From assembly GCF_949987535.1 (NCBI RefSeq), contig NC_080075.1:55979636-56043635 (forward strand): a DNA stretch of 64,000 nucleotides. The letters run 5' to 3'. The notes under the pieces were generated by a model. The model saw nothing but the letters and a program-made list of their open reading frames with translations. It searched no databases and had not been told where the DNA came from. The DNA is from Balaenoptera acutorostrata (lineage: Eukaryota; Chordata; Mammalia; Artiodactyla; Balaenopteridae). Positions 23,521-34,639 of this stretch are shown in pieces. How positions within the stretch are numbered: the first letter of the stretch is position 1; each line of letters starts with the position of its first letter. Position numbers and translations under genes: made by a program.

Positions 23521-23528
23521 ATATTACC
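23521..23528 (+). repeat. SINE target-site duplication, right copy
   Basis: ATATTACC, identical to 23185-23192. Confidence 0.75.
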
Positions 23529-24127
23529 TTCAAAAGAGCAACAGACTGGCAGATGACTTCTCAATGACAACAACCCAAGATAGTGAAATACCTTTAATAT
23601 GCTGAAAGAAAATAACTCCCTACCTAGAATTCTATATAGCAACAACAAAATCATTCAAAAATAAAGGTGACTGACAATATTTTCAAACAAATAAAACTAA
23701 GATTGAAAAATATTTTCAAACAAATAAAACATCAGCACACTGAATGTGAAATGCAAGGGAATTTACAAAGGATGTACTTTAGGTAGAAGAAAATTATCCA
23801 AAATGGTAGGTCTAAAGTATAGGAAAGAATGAAGGGCAAAGAAAGTGGTAAATATATGGATATATCAATATAAAAATTAGCTGCATAAAACAAATATAAT
23901 GTTTTGTAGAGTGTCCCTCAATATAATTAAAATTTTCATCAACACTAGTATGTAAGATGAGCATGGGGAAAGTAAATATAATTAATTATTCTAAGGTCCT
24001 TATATTATCCAGAAAGAGTATAAAAGTTTGATTAACATTAAAACTTGATAAGTAGGCATAAGTAGGCATAAATATATTTAAGTGGTAATTTCCAAGGTAA
24101 TCACTAAAAGAATAGAAAGAGAATACA

Positions 24128-25023
24128 GAAGAGGAACCAAGATGGCGGAGTAGAAGGAAGTGCTCTCACTCCCTCTTGTGAGAACACCAGAATCACAACT
24201 AGCTGCTAGACAATCATCGACAGGAAGACACTGGAACTCACCAAAAAAGATACCCCACATCCAAAGACAAAGGAGAAGCCACAATGAGACGGTAGAGGGG
24301 CGCAATCACAGTAAAATCAAATCCCATAACTGCTGGGTGGGTGACTCACAGACTGGAGAACACTTATACCACAGAAGTCCACCCACTGGAGTGAAGGTTC
24401 TGAGCCCCACGTCAGGCTTCCCAACCTGGGGGTCCGGCAATGGGAGGAGAAATTCCTAGAGAATCAGACACTGAAGCCTAGTGGGATTTGATTGCAGGAC
24501 TTCGACAGGACTGGGGGAAACAGAAACTCCACTCTTGGAGGGCACACACAAAGTAGTGTCCGCATCGGGACACAGGGGAAGGAGCAGTGACCCCAGGGGA
24601 GACTGAACCAGACCTACGTGCTAGTGTTGGAGGGTCTCCTGCAGAGGCGGGGGGTGGCTGTGGCTCACTGTGGGGACAAGGACACTGGCAGCAGAAGTTC
24701 TGGGACATACTCCTTGGCGTAAGCCCTCCCAGAGTCTGTCATTAGCCCCACCAAAGAGCTCCAGTGTTGGCTTGCCTCAAGCCAAATGACCAAAACAAAG
24801 GGAACCCAGCCCCATCCATCAGCAGTCAAGTGGATTAAAGTTTTACTGAGCTCTGCCCACCAGAGCAACAGTCAGCTCTACCCACCACCAGTCCCTCCCA
24901 TCGGGAAACTTACACAAGCCTCTTAGATAGCCTCATCCACCAGAGGGCAGACAGCAGAAACAAGAAGAACTACAATCCTGCAGCCTGTGGAACAAAAACC
25001 ACATTCACAGAAAGATACACAAG
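24128..25023 (+). promoter_or_regulatory. L1 5' UTR / internal promoter
   Basis: The sequence CCAAGATGGCGG (24137-24148), about ten bases from the element start, matches the YY1-binding motif found at the same place in human L1 and thought to set transcription start. The rest is moderately GC-rich with few CpGs left, compatible with decay of a once methylated promoter. Promoter activity is inferred from position and motif only. Confidence 0.7.
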
Positions 25024-25929
25024 ATGAAAAGGCAGAGGGCTATGTACCAGATGAAGGAACAAGATAAAACCCCAGAAAAACAACTAAATGAAGTGGAGAT
25101 AGGCAACCTTCCAGAAAAAGAATTCAGAATAATGACAGTGAAGATGATCCAGGACCCCGGAAAAAGAATGGAGGCAAAGATCGAGAAGATGCAAGAAATG
25201 TTTAACAAAGACCTAGAAGAATTAAAGAACAAACAAACAGAGATGAACAATACAATAACTGAAATGAAAACTACACTAGAAGGAATCAATAGCAGAATAA
25301 CTGAGGCAGAAGAACGGATAAGTGACCTGGAAGACAGAACGGTGGAATTCACTGCTGCAGAACAGAATAAAGAAAAAAAAAGGAAAAGAAATGAAGACAG
25401 CCTAAGAGACCTCTGGGACAACATTAAACACAACAACATTCGCGTTATAGGGGTCCCAGAAGGAGAAGAGAGAGAGAAAGGACCCGAGAAAATATTTGAG
25501 GAGATTATAGTCAAAAACTTCTCTAACATGGGAAAGGAAATAGCCACCCAAGTCCAGAAAGTGCAGCAAGTCCCATACAGGATAAACCCAAGGAGAAACA
25601 TGCCAAGACACATAGTAATCAAATTGGCAAAAATTAAAGACAAAGAAAAATTATTGAAAGCAGCAAGGGAAAAATGACAAATAACATACAAGGGAACTCC
25701 CATAAGGTTAACAGCTGATTTCTCAGCAGAAACTCTAAAAGCCAGAAGGGAGTGGCATGATATACTTAAAGTGATGAAAGAGAGGAACCTACAACCAAGA
25801 TTACTCTACCTGGCAAGGATCTCATTCAGATTCAATGGAGAAATCAAAATCTTTACAGACAAGCAAAAGCTAAGAGAATTCAGCACCACCAAACCAGCTC
25901 TACAACAAATGCTAAAGGAACTCCTCTAA
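25024..25929 (+). pseudogene. L1 ORF1 (RNA-binding protein), one premature stop
   Basis: ORF1p is the trimeric RNA-binding chaperone that packages L1 RNA in the cytoplasm. The frame from 25024 runs 301 codons to TAA at 25927-25929 with a single in-frame TGA at codon 218 (25675-25677). The TGA sits where an arginine CGA codon would fit, a likely CpG transition. Before the stop the protein shows a basic start (MKRQRAMYQ), a heptad-rich coiled coil (about residues 35-110) and an RRM-type region with IRVIGVPEGEE at 139-149. After it, the C-terminal domain continues in frame (TADFSAETLKARREW) to an LLKEL-type end, so the domain is intact but untranslated. The coiled coil makes the protein a little shorter than human ORF1p (338 aa). 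Confidence 0.94.
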
Positions 25930-25987
25930 GTGGGAAACACAAGAGAAGTAAAGGACCTACAAAAACAAACCCAAAACAATTAAGAAA

Positions 25988-28900
25988 ATGGTCAAAAGAA
26001 CATACATATCAATAATTACCTTAAACGTGAATGGATTAAATGCTCCCACCAAAAGACACAGGCTTGCTGAATGGATACAAAAACAAGACCTATCTATATG
26101 CTGTCTACAAGAGACCCACTTCAGACCTAGGAACACATACAGACTGAAAGTGAGGGGATGGAAAAAGATATTCCATGTAAATGGAAATCAAAAGAAAGTT
26201 GGAGCAGCATGACTCATATCAGATAAAATAGACTTTAAAATAAAGAATGTAACAAGAGACAAGGAAGGACACTACATAATGATCAAGGGATCAATCCAAG
26301 AAGAAGATATAACAATTATAAATATATATGCACCCAACATAGGAGCACCTCAATACATAAGGCAACTGCTAACAGCTATAAAAGAGGAAATCGACAGTAA
26401 CACAATAATAGTGGGGGACTTTAACACCTCACTTACACCAATGGACAGATCATCCAAAATGAAAATAAATAAGGAAACAGAAGCTTTAAAAGACACAATA
26501 GGCCAGATAGATTTAATTGATGTTTATAGGACATTCCATTCAAAAACAGCAGATCACACTTTCTTCTCAAGTGCACATGGAACATTCTCCAGGATAGATC
26601 ACATCTTGGGTCACAAATCAAGCCTCAGTAAATTTAAGAAAATTGAAATCATATCAAGCATCTTTTCTGACCACAACGCTATGAGATTAGAAATGAATTA
26701 CAGGGAAAAAAACGTAAAAAAGACAAACACATGGAGGCTAAACAATACGTTACTAAATAACCAAGAGATCACTGAAGAAATCAAACAGGAAATAAAAAAA
26801 TATCTAGAGACAAATGACAATGAAAACACGATGACCCAAAACCTATGGGATGCAGCAAAAGCGGTTCTAAGAGGGAAGTTTATAGCTATACAAGCCTACC
26901 TAAAGAAACAAGAAAAATCTCAAGTAAACAATCTAACCTTACACCTAAAGAAACTAGAGAAAGAAGAACAAACAAAACCCAAAGTTAGCAGAAGGAAAGA
27001 AATCATAAAGATCAGAGCAGAAATAAATGAAATAGAAACAAAGAAAACAATAGCAAAGATCAATAAAACTAAAAGTTGGTTCTTTGAGAAGATAAACAAA
27101 ATTGATAAGCCATTAGCCAGACTCATCAAGAAAAAGAGGGAGAGGACTCAAATCAATAAAATCAGAAATGAAAAAGGAGAAGTTACAGCAGACACCGCAG
27201 AAATACAAAACATCCTAAGAGACTACTACAAGCAACTTTATGCCAATAAAATGGACAACCTGGAAAAAATGGACAAATTCGTAGAAAGGTAAAACCTTTC
27301 TAGACTGAATCAGGAAGAAACAGAAAATATGAACAGACCAATCACAAGTAATGAAATTGAAACTGTGATTAAAAATCTTCCAACAAACAAAAGTCCAGGA
27401 CCAGATGGCTTCACAGGTGAATTCTATCAAACATTTAGAGAAGAGCTAACACCCATCCTTCTCAAACTCTTCCAAAAAATTGCAGAGGAAGGAACTCTCC
27501 CAAACTCATTCTATGAGGCCACCATCACCCTGATACCAAAGCCAGACAAAGACACTACAAAAAAAGAAAATTACAGACCAATATCACTGATGAATATAGA
27601 TGCAAAAATCCTCAACCAAATACTAGCAAACAGAATCCAACAACAGATTAAAAGGATCATACACCACGATCAAGTGGGATTTATCCCAGGGATGCAAGGA
27701 TTCTTCAATATACGCAAATCAATCAATGTGATACACCATATTAACAAATTGAAGAATAAAAACCATATGATCATCTCAATAGATGCAGAAAAAGCTTTTG
27801 ACAAAATTCAACACCCGTTTATGATAAAAACTCTCCAGAAAGTGGGCATAGAGGGAACCTACCTCAACATAATAAAGGCCATATATGACAAACCCACAGC
27901 AAACATCATTCTCAATGGTGAAAAACTGAAAGCATTTCCTCTAAGATCAGGAACGAGACAAGGATGTCCACTCTCACCACTATTATTCAACATAGTTCTG
28001 GAAGCCCTAGCCACAGCAATCAGAGAAGAAAAAGAAATAAAAGGAATACAAATTGGAAAAGAAGAAGTAAAACTGTCACTGTTTGCGGATGACATGATAC
28101 TATACATAGAGAATCCTAAAACTGCCACCAAAAAACTGCTAGAGCTAATTAATGAATATGGTAAAGTTGCAGGTTACAAAATTAATGCACAGAAATCTCT
28201 TGCATTCCTATACACTAATGATGAAAACTCTGAAAGAGAAATTATGGAAACACTCCCATTTACCATTGCAACAAAAAGAATAAAATACCTAGGAATAAAC
28301 CTACCTAGGGAGACAAAAGACCTGTATGCAGAAAACTATAAGACACTGATGAAAGAAATTAAAGATGATACCAACAGATGGAGAGATATACCATGTTCTT
28401 GGATTGGAAGAATCAACATTGTGAAAATGAGTATACTACCCAAAGCAATCTACAGATTCAATGCAATCCCTATCAAATTACCAATGGCATTTTTTAAGGA
28501 GCTAGAACAAATCATCTTAAAATTTGTATGGAGACACAAAAGACCCCGAATAGCCAAAGCAGTCTTGAGGGGAAAAAATGGAGCTGGAGGAATCAGACTC
28601 CCTGACTTCAGACTATATGACAAAGCTACAGTAATCAAGACAATATGGTACTGGCACAAAAACAGAAACATAGATCAATGGAACAAGATAGAAAGCCCAG
28701 AGATTAACCCACGCACCTATGGTCAACTAATCTATGACAAAGGAGGCAAAGATATACAATGGAGAAAAGACAGTCTCTTCAATAAGTGGTGCTGGGAAAA
28801 CTGGACAGCTACATGTAAAAGAATGAAATTAGAATACTCCCTAACACCATACACAAAAATAAACTCAAAATGGATTAGAGACCTAAATATAAGACTGGAC

Positions 28901-29806
28901 ACTATAAAACTCTTAGAGGAAAACATAGGAAGAACACTCTTTGACATAAATCACAGCAAGATCTTTTTTGATCCACCTCCTAGAGTAATGGAAATAAAAA
29001 CAAAAATAAACAAGTGGGACCTAATGAAACTTCAAAGCTTTTGCACAGCAAAGGAAACCATAAACAAGACGAAAAGACAACCCTCAGAATGGGAGAAAAT
29101 ATTTGCAAATGAATCAACGGACAAAGGATTAATCTCCAAAATATACAAACAGCTCATTCAGCTCAATATCAAAGAAACAAACACCCCAATCCAAAAATGA
29201 GCAGAAGACCTAAATAGACATTTCTCCAAAGAAGACATACAGACGGCCACGAAGCACATGAAAAGATGCTCAACATCACTAATTATTAGAGAAATGCAAA
29301 TCAAAACTACAATGAGGTATCACCTCACTCCTGTTAGAATGGGCATCATCAGAAAATCTACAAACAACAAATGCTGGAGAGGGTGTGGAGAAAAGGGAAC
29401 CCTCTTGCACTGTTGGTGGGAATGTAAATTGATACAGCCACTATGGAGAACAATATGGAGGTTCCTTAAAAAACTAAAAATAGAATTACCATATGACCCA
29501 GCAATCCCACTACTGGGCATATACCCAGAGAAAACCGTAATTCAAAAAGACACATGCACCCGAATGTTCATTGCAGCACTATTTACAATAGCCAGGTCAT
29601 GGAAGCAACCTAAATGCCCATCAACAGACGAATGGTTAAAGAAGTTGTGGTACATATATACAATGGAATATTACTCAGCCATAAAAAGGAACGAAATTGG
29701 GTCATTTGTAGAGATGTGGATGGATCTAGAGACTATCATACAGAGTGAAGTAAGTCAGAAAGAGAAAAACAAATATCGTATATTAACGCATGTATGTGGA
29801 ACCTAG
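25988..29806 (+). pseudogene. L1 ORF2 (endonuclease/reverse transcriptase), three premature stops
   Basis: ORF2p nicks target DNA and reverse-transcribes L1 RNA at the nick. The frame spans 1272 codons, close to the 1275 aa of human ORF2p, with no frameshift. Stops interrupt at codons 75 (26210, TGA), 435 (27290, TAA) and 1071 (29198, TGA; probably a lost tryptophan TGG). The endonuclease keeps its motifs: N13 in ITLNVNG, E42 in LQETHF, GDFNT and SDHNA. The reverse transcriptase has [24 protein letters not shown] and the catalytic FADD at residues 699-702 (28082-28093). The C-terminal Cys-rich motif is complete as C1129-x3-C-x7-H-x4-C1146. Because the stops lie in separate regions, no single fragment has both enzymes. 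Confidence 0.96.
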
Positions 29807-30060
29807 AAAAATGGTACAGATGAACCGGTTTGCAGGGCAGAAATAGAGACACAGATGTAGAGAACAAACGTATGGACACCAAGGGGGGAAAGTGGCGGGG
29901 GGCGGGTGGTGGTGTGATGAATTGGGAGACTGGGATTGACATGTATACACTGATGTGTATAAAACTGATGACTAATAAGAACCTGCTGCATAAAAAAATA
30001 AGTAAAATAAAATTCAAAAATTTAAAGAAAAAAAAACTAATACTAAAAAAAAAAAAAAAA
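29807..30060 (+). other. L1 3' UTR with G-rich tract and double A-tail
   Basis: A G-rich run at 29880-29930 (AAGGGGGGAAAGTGGCGGGG and beyond) could form a G-quadruplex, as known for L1 3' UTRs. AATAAA at 30006-30011 precedes a first A-run (about 30028-30036), then CTAATACT, then a second A-run to 30060. This UTR lacks the 'cctactgtatagcacaggg' module seen in the copies at 12851 and 58054, marking a separate L1 subfamily. Confidence 0.85.
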
Positions 30061-30112
30061 AGGCATGAGAATACACATTTTCCTAAGTAGTAAATGGGGA
30101 AAACAAATTTTT

Positions 30113-30129
30113 AAAAAAAATTCAGTCCA
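30113..30129 (+). repeat. SINE target-site duplication, left copy
   Basis: AAAAAAAATTCAGTCCA, repeated at 30469-30485 across the SINE. A-tail ambiguity means that at least the 9 bp TTCAGTCCA are certain. Confidence 0.92.
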
Positions 30130-30468
30130 GGGCTTACCTGGTAGCGCAGTGGTTGAGAGCCCACCTGCCAATGCAGGGGACATGGGTTCGAGCCCTGGTC
30201 CAGGATGATCCCACATGCTGCGGAGCCGCTGGGCCTGTGTGCCACAGATGCTGAGCCTGCGCTCTGGAGCCCGTGAGCCGCAACTACTGAGCCAACGTGC
30301 TGCAATTCCTGAAGCCCGTGTGCCTAGAGCCCATGCTCTGCAACAAGAGAAGCTACCACATGAGGCCCGCACACCGCAACAAAGAGTAGCCCTGCTTGCT
30401 GTAACTAGAGAAAGCCCGTGAGCAGCAACAAAGACCCAATGCAGCCAAAAATAAAACAAAATTAAAAA
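30130..30468 (+). mobile_element. CHR-type tRNA-derived SINE
   Basis: A 339-bp SINE beginning GGGCTTACCTGGTAGCGCAG. The A box TAGCGCAGTGG (30142-30152) and B box GGTTCGAGCCC (30185-30195) both fit the pol III consensus, so it is better preserved than the copy at 23193. The body has CTGATCCC-like ATGATCCCACATGCTGCGG, and the tail CAACAAAGACCCAATGCAGC ends in an A-rich run. Same orientation as the L1 and the other two SINEs. Confidence 0.95.
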
Positions 30469-30485
30469 AAAAAAAATTCAGTCCA
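30469..30485 (+). repeat. SINE target-site duplication, right copy
   Basis: A-run plus TTCAGTCCA, matching 30113-30129. Confidence 0.9.
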
Positions 30486-30689
30486 AAAAAAAATCAAGAA
30501 AGGAAAGAAACAAATGCAGATCAGGGCACATGTAGAAGGAATAAAATGTTAGATTTAAATCCAAATATATCAGTAATTACATTAAATGTAAGTAGACTAC
30601 TTATTTAGTTAAAAGACAAAGACTGTCAGACTGGATTTTTAAACATCCAGTGGTATGCTGTGTAGAAGAGACAAAGTAAATGATAAGGA

Positions 30690-31250
30690 ACGAGCTGTCA
30701 ACCTGGCCAAGAACAGTTTTCCAGGTAGAAGTAACAGCATCTGTGAAGGTCCAGTAGTAGGAAAGCATAACTGATAGAAGGTCAGTATGGTTAAGGTGTA
30801 GAGATTAAAGGAAATATGGCCTGAAGCAAGTCTGGAGGGCTAGTCTTGGCCAATCCACACAGGAGCAAGCCAAAAGAATCACAGAATGTATCCTAAATGG
30901 TTGAAAAGTATTAGAAGAGGTACAGGGGCACCATTTATGATCTCAAACTGCAATACAATAACTAGACTTAAGCACAGATAATAAACAGCAACTTGGTCTA
31001 TTTGGGAAATGATGTGGCTGAAGCGTGAATCTGGAGATGAGGATAAGCTGAAGATGACCTGAAAAGAACCACAGGGGCCAGATGATAGACGGTTTGTATT
31101 CTGAAAAGGAATTAACATTTATATTTTGCAGATGATAGGGAACTGCTAAAGGATTTTAAACTGGAGAGTAATTTGATCAGATCTGCATTTAAAGCCACTC
31201 AGGCAAGGCTGTGTAAGATGAAATAAGAGGGACACTGGAAGGAGAGAGAC
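30690..31250 (-). repeat. L2 LINE fragment
   Basis: The plus strand reads TTTTCCAGGTAGAAGTAACA, then CATCTGTGAAGGTCC, then GATTTTAAACTGGAGAGTAA, then TTTGATCAGATCTGCATTTA and AGCCACTCAGGCAAGGCTG. This is the reverse complement of the L2 ORF2 C-terminal and 3' region. It begins soon after the HAL1 element ends. Confidence 0.65.
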
Positions 31251-31604
31251 CACTTAGACCACTGTTGATTTCAGAGCCACAGTCAACATACTCAGTGATG
31301 TACAAGAAGCATGGATTCTTATTCCCTACTCCCCAGATGGAAACACCAAATTCTGGGAGGCAGAGGTGGATTTTTCAGCACCCATAGAAGGTTACTGCCA
31401 CCACTGTTATCAAACTCTTCAAAAATCAGCTTAATTTTGAAATTCCAAAATCTGCTCACTGTACTGTTAACCAGTAAACAGTTATTTATTTAGCATTTTC
31501 TAAGGACTGGGTATCTGCCTAGCACTGTGGGAAATACAAAAAACTCAGCACTTTTAACTAGGAAGATATATCATTCATTTTCTAAAAAGTCTATGATGAG
31601 TTTG

Positions 31605-31900
31605 CAAACTCATTTAGTCCAACCTCCCAGGCATTGCTGGAATCCATTTTAGGCAGAGAGTAAGCCGATATCTGCATGAACACTCAGGGTGATGGGAGCT
31701 CACCACCTCCACAAAGCAGCCAATTTAACTGTGGGAAGTCTTTATCGTGACCTTACATTTTTACCCCACTGGCCTTTACTCTGTTTTCCTGATCAATGCA
31801 GAACACACTGAACTTATATCTATATAACCACCCTTCCCATGGAAATGACTGACTTGAGGGGCTTGATACGTGCAAGGTGTCTCTTCTATCGACCCTCCTC
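31605..31900 (-). repeat. CR1/L3-like LINE remnant
   Basis: TTTAGTCCAACCTCCCAGGC, then GCATGAACACTCAGGGTGAT, then GGGAGCTCACCACCTCCAC, then AAGCAGCCAATTTAACTGTG is in the order of the antisense CR1/L3 3' region ('ctagtccaacctcc', then 'cagtgacggggagctcac', then 'gcagcccattccatt'). Confidence 0.55.
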
Positions 31901-31909
31901 CATCAGAGC

Positions 31910-33330
31910 CTCTGGACCCCTCTCCTTGTTCCTCCGGAGCTGGGCTCTGTTATGCCAACATCTTCCTTAGTATGTGACACCAGAACTGACCCCCAATTTG
32001 AAGAGTCTTCAACACAGTTGTGGACATTGAATCAGTAGGCTTTAAATCATAGCACCTTGAGGCAATGGATGAAAATGCTAAGACATGGAATTAGATATGC
32101 TGAATTTTACCACAAATATTGATGGCTGAACCTTGGACTTAAATGTACGACTTTCTCTTTCAACAGACAAGGAAATCTGCATTTGCTTATTCTTTCCTCC
32201 CAGATTCTGCTGTACCATTTCTGCTCTGAGTCTCACCTGGAGGAGCTGGTTGAAGGCCTGTGCACTCCCGTCCCTCATGCCTGTGTCACCCACATGCTCG
32301 ATCCTGCAGCATCTAAGGGGATTCAGGGAGACCAGGTGCACCTGTTTGAGATGTACTCTCTCCCTCTCCATACACATACGCATATATATATACACATATA
32401 TTTCATAATTAATTCACATATCTGTATATATTTCCTCTCAATGAAATAAGAAAAACAGGACACTCTTACCTGCTTGAAACATAGGCCAAATAGATTTAAG
32501 CTATATCCCCAAATTAAAAGAGGCCAGAACCATACAAATAGAATGAGGCACTTAATTCCCAAATATTCCCAGTTACCATCTCTTCAGTGGCATATTCTGA
32601 AATCTCTGACATCCAGGGCAGGCAGTGAGCAGAAAGCAGGAACCCTCCCTCTCTGTAAACAGTGGGATGCAGCTTTGGGAACGATAAGCCATCAGCTGCA
32701 TATTAATCACCGGGAATTTAGAACCTGAAGGCAAGGGTTACCCTAAATGGCACTTTAATAAGAATAAAACAAGTGAGGCCCCCAAGCTTGATGTCTGACA
32801 CACCCCACGGCCATGCCCTGCCCAACGTGACTCTTCCAAAGACCCAAATCAGAGAGTTAGGAGGAAGGAGGCAGGGAGCCCTGAAAAAGTGGTAATTGGC
32901 AACCGTCTCAGAGGCAAGTGACCAGTGGGAAAGACAGCTCTGGGAGGCTTTGCCCAACTGGAGGGAGGACCTATCCCATCGCTGGCAGCCTGCTCTAGGC
33001 TGAAGAGCCTCCTCCTTCATTCAGCCTTGAAGATAGCAGAGTGGGAGATGAGAGGACAGGTACAAGTTCAGGGCGAGCCAAGGCAATCGCCGAAGCCCCT
33101 ACAGCCTCCTCCTTTGGTCACCAGCAGGAATGGAGCCCTGTGGAGTTGTGGGTGAATATCCTACATGGCAGCCTGTCCAGCAACTTGGGATCCAGCATAT
33201 GGACCACAGATCCTATAGGCAGACAAGGCAGGGAAGGGAGGGACAGGGAAAGGAGGGTCCCAGAGTGAGGAGTTTGAGAGATGGAAGACTGGAGCAAGTC
33301 TGGATCCTAAGGAGGAAATTATCCCCATGG
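31910..33330. other. Intronic sequence with a TA/CA-rich microsatellite
   Basis: Unique sequence. A CACATACGCATATATATATA-type simple repeat lies at 32366-32405 and accounts for overlapping ORFs on both strands of 80-105 codons. No exon signal or gene family was recognised. Confidence 0.5.
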
Positions 33331-33334
33331 TGTG

Positions 33335-33490
33335 ACTTGATAGAACTTTTACTGACAATCTCTTTAGCACCAGTTCCTCTACTAGGCACCCTACACCACT
33401 ATTTCATCTAACCTCCCAACATTGCTCTGACCTGCAGATTATTGCCCCATTTCTAGAGAGGGAAGGATGAAATGCAGAAAGGTTAACAAT
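33335..33490 (-). repeat. MIR SINE
   Basis: CTACTAGGCACCCTACACCA, then CTATTTCATCTAACCTCCC, then CAGATTATTGCCCCATTTCT, then GAAGGATGAAATGCAGAAAG and GTTAACAATG follow reverse MIR order. Confidence 0.6.
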
Positions 33491-33499
33491 GTCGGCTGT

Positions 33500-34500
33500 C
33501 CGAGGTCTATCTCCCTCCAAAACTCCTATTCTTTCTACAATAGCTCAGTGCCTCCCTCTAGACTGAAGCCAAAATATATCTCCTCCCTTGAAATGCCAAG
33601 ATGAGAGACTCAGTTCTTGGGGGTTACACGCATGCCTTAGTGCACAATGCTGGGGTCACCTGCCACCTGCCCCTCTCAGTGTTCCTAATGTGACCCCCAA
33701 GCCCTAGTGGTGGTCAGTGTGGCTAGTTCCTTCTCAATTAGTGGTCAGATTTTAGAAGCAAGTGCACAATGCTTGTGTCGTTGGGAGAACTGCTCTCGGG
33801 AAAGACTGATGAACACTGAGCTGAGAAGCATGCTGTCTCCAGGGAGATGGTTACAGTGCAGCCACAGGCCCTCCAGGAGGAGAGAGGAGAAATCTGAGAT
33901 GCCTCGAGGGGAAAGGTAATCTGCTGACTTCATCGTTTGGCAAAAGATACAACCTGAGCCTCAGACAACAGTAAAAGGAGCACAGGATCCTGAACATACA
34001 TCTAACAAGCATTTACTGTTTTCCTCAGCAGGCATCATGCTGGGGCTGAGCTTCTCAAACTACCTGGGGTGACATACCTGTGTTTCTTACTTATTTGTTT
34101 GCAATCTAACACACGGTCCTACTATGCACAACTAATAGGCAGCCCGTACCACGAACGAGTTATCACCGGAGATCAGCAACACCCAAACCTGTCCCCACCC
34201 TGTTCGACAAGGTGAGTCCACCGGTGTCACCCTTGGATGCTGTGGCGATGTTGAATTGTCACGAGTTTCTAATGCTTCCCATCAATTTCTGGTCTCATCT
34301 GTCACCGCCAGCAGCAGACAGCTCACGGGCAGCACCATCCCTGAGCAGCACTCTAGGGCTTAGGCTGGAAGACTGAGGAGTGGCCGCCCCACATGAGGAC
34401 AGCGGAGTGTGTCATATGTGGGAGGGCTGCCTCCTGTCACCCGGACTTCAGCAATCACCGCCAGCTCTACAGCTCCAGCCAAAAACCCTGTAAAGAGGTG
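33500..34500. other. Intronic sequence, nothing recognised
   Basis: Unique sequence with only short ORFs. No exon-like signals were seen. Confidence 0.45.
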
Positions 34501-34509
34501 TAGCTGGGT

Positions 34510-34600
34510 AGGCCTTAGCAGACCCAGGTTCTAAGCCAGATTTTCCACCGACTCAAGGTATAGCCCTGGGTATAATCCTTAACTTGCAGGTGATTGAGTT
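34510..34600 (+). repeat. MIR SINE fragment
   Basis: AGACCCAGGTTCTAAGCC, then AGATTTTCCACCGACTCAAG, then CTGGGTATAATCCTTAACTT resembles the MIR head and core in sense orientation ('gacctgggttcaaatccc', then 'tgccacttactag', then 'gggcaagttacttaac'). Confidence 0.5.
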
Positions 34601-34639
34601 TCCCTTGAGAAGATGACCAGTTTGAACCAGGCAGCTACT

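Larger units (their letters stand above)
22490..24127 (+). mobile_element. HAL1/old L1 element, left part
   Basis: The sequence follows an ORF1-type HAL1/L1M element. It contains AAACCAAATAGAAATTCTGG, then GACAAAAAGATGGAAAATAC, then AATCAGGATCCCAGAAAGAG, then AAAGCCAAACCTAGACACAT, then ACACCATCAAAGACAAGGAG. After a SINE it resumes with GAAAATAACTCCCTACCTAG, then AAGGATGTACTTTAGGTAG, and ends in GGTAATCACTAAAAGAATAG. The ORF1 remnant is broken by many stops and indels. A full-length younger L1 starts at about 24128, and the element continues at 30061. Confidence 0.75.
24128..30060 (+). mobile_element. Full-length L1 LINE, near-intact (type C 3' UTR)
   Basis: About 5.93 kb with complete architecture: a 5' UTR of about 896 bp starting GAAGAGGAACCAAGATGGCG, ORF1 (25024-25929), a 58-bp spacer, ORF2 (25988-29806), a G-rich 3' UTR with AATAAA at 30006-30011, and an A-tail. 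Neither frame has a frameshift. ORF1 has one premature stop and ORF2 has three, so the copy cannot encode functional proteins itself. A 9-bp direct repeat, GAGAATACA, lies at 24119-24127 and at 30067-30075, six bases beyond the tail; it is a plausible but imperfect TSD remnant. It sits inside a HAL1 element and is antisense to PRKCE. Confidence 0.96.
30061..30675 (+). mobile_element. HAL1/old L1 element, right part
   Basis: The element interrupted at 24127 resumes after the L1 and is again interrupted by a SINE. AATATATCAGTAATTACATT, then AAATGTAAGTAGACTACTTA, then AAAAGACAAAGACTGTCAGA, then GGTATGCTGTGTAGAAGAGA matches the L1 sequence around the start of ORF2 ('attacattaaatgtaaatgg', then 'ctatatgctgtctacaagag'). 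Reading frames are destroyed. Confidence 0.7.

Noticed and set aside
25005..25703. 232-codon minus-strand ORF
   Set aside because: It is the reverse-strand shadow of L1 ORF1; A-rich L1 sense strands produce long hydrophobic antisense ORFs.
24119..30075. Clean target-site duplication of the full-length L1
   Set aside because: Only a 9-bp match (GAGAATACA) is found and the right copy is six bases beyond the tail; it is kept as tentative rather than called as a feature.
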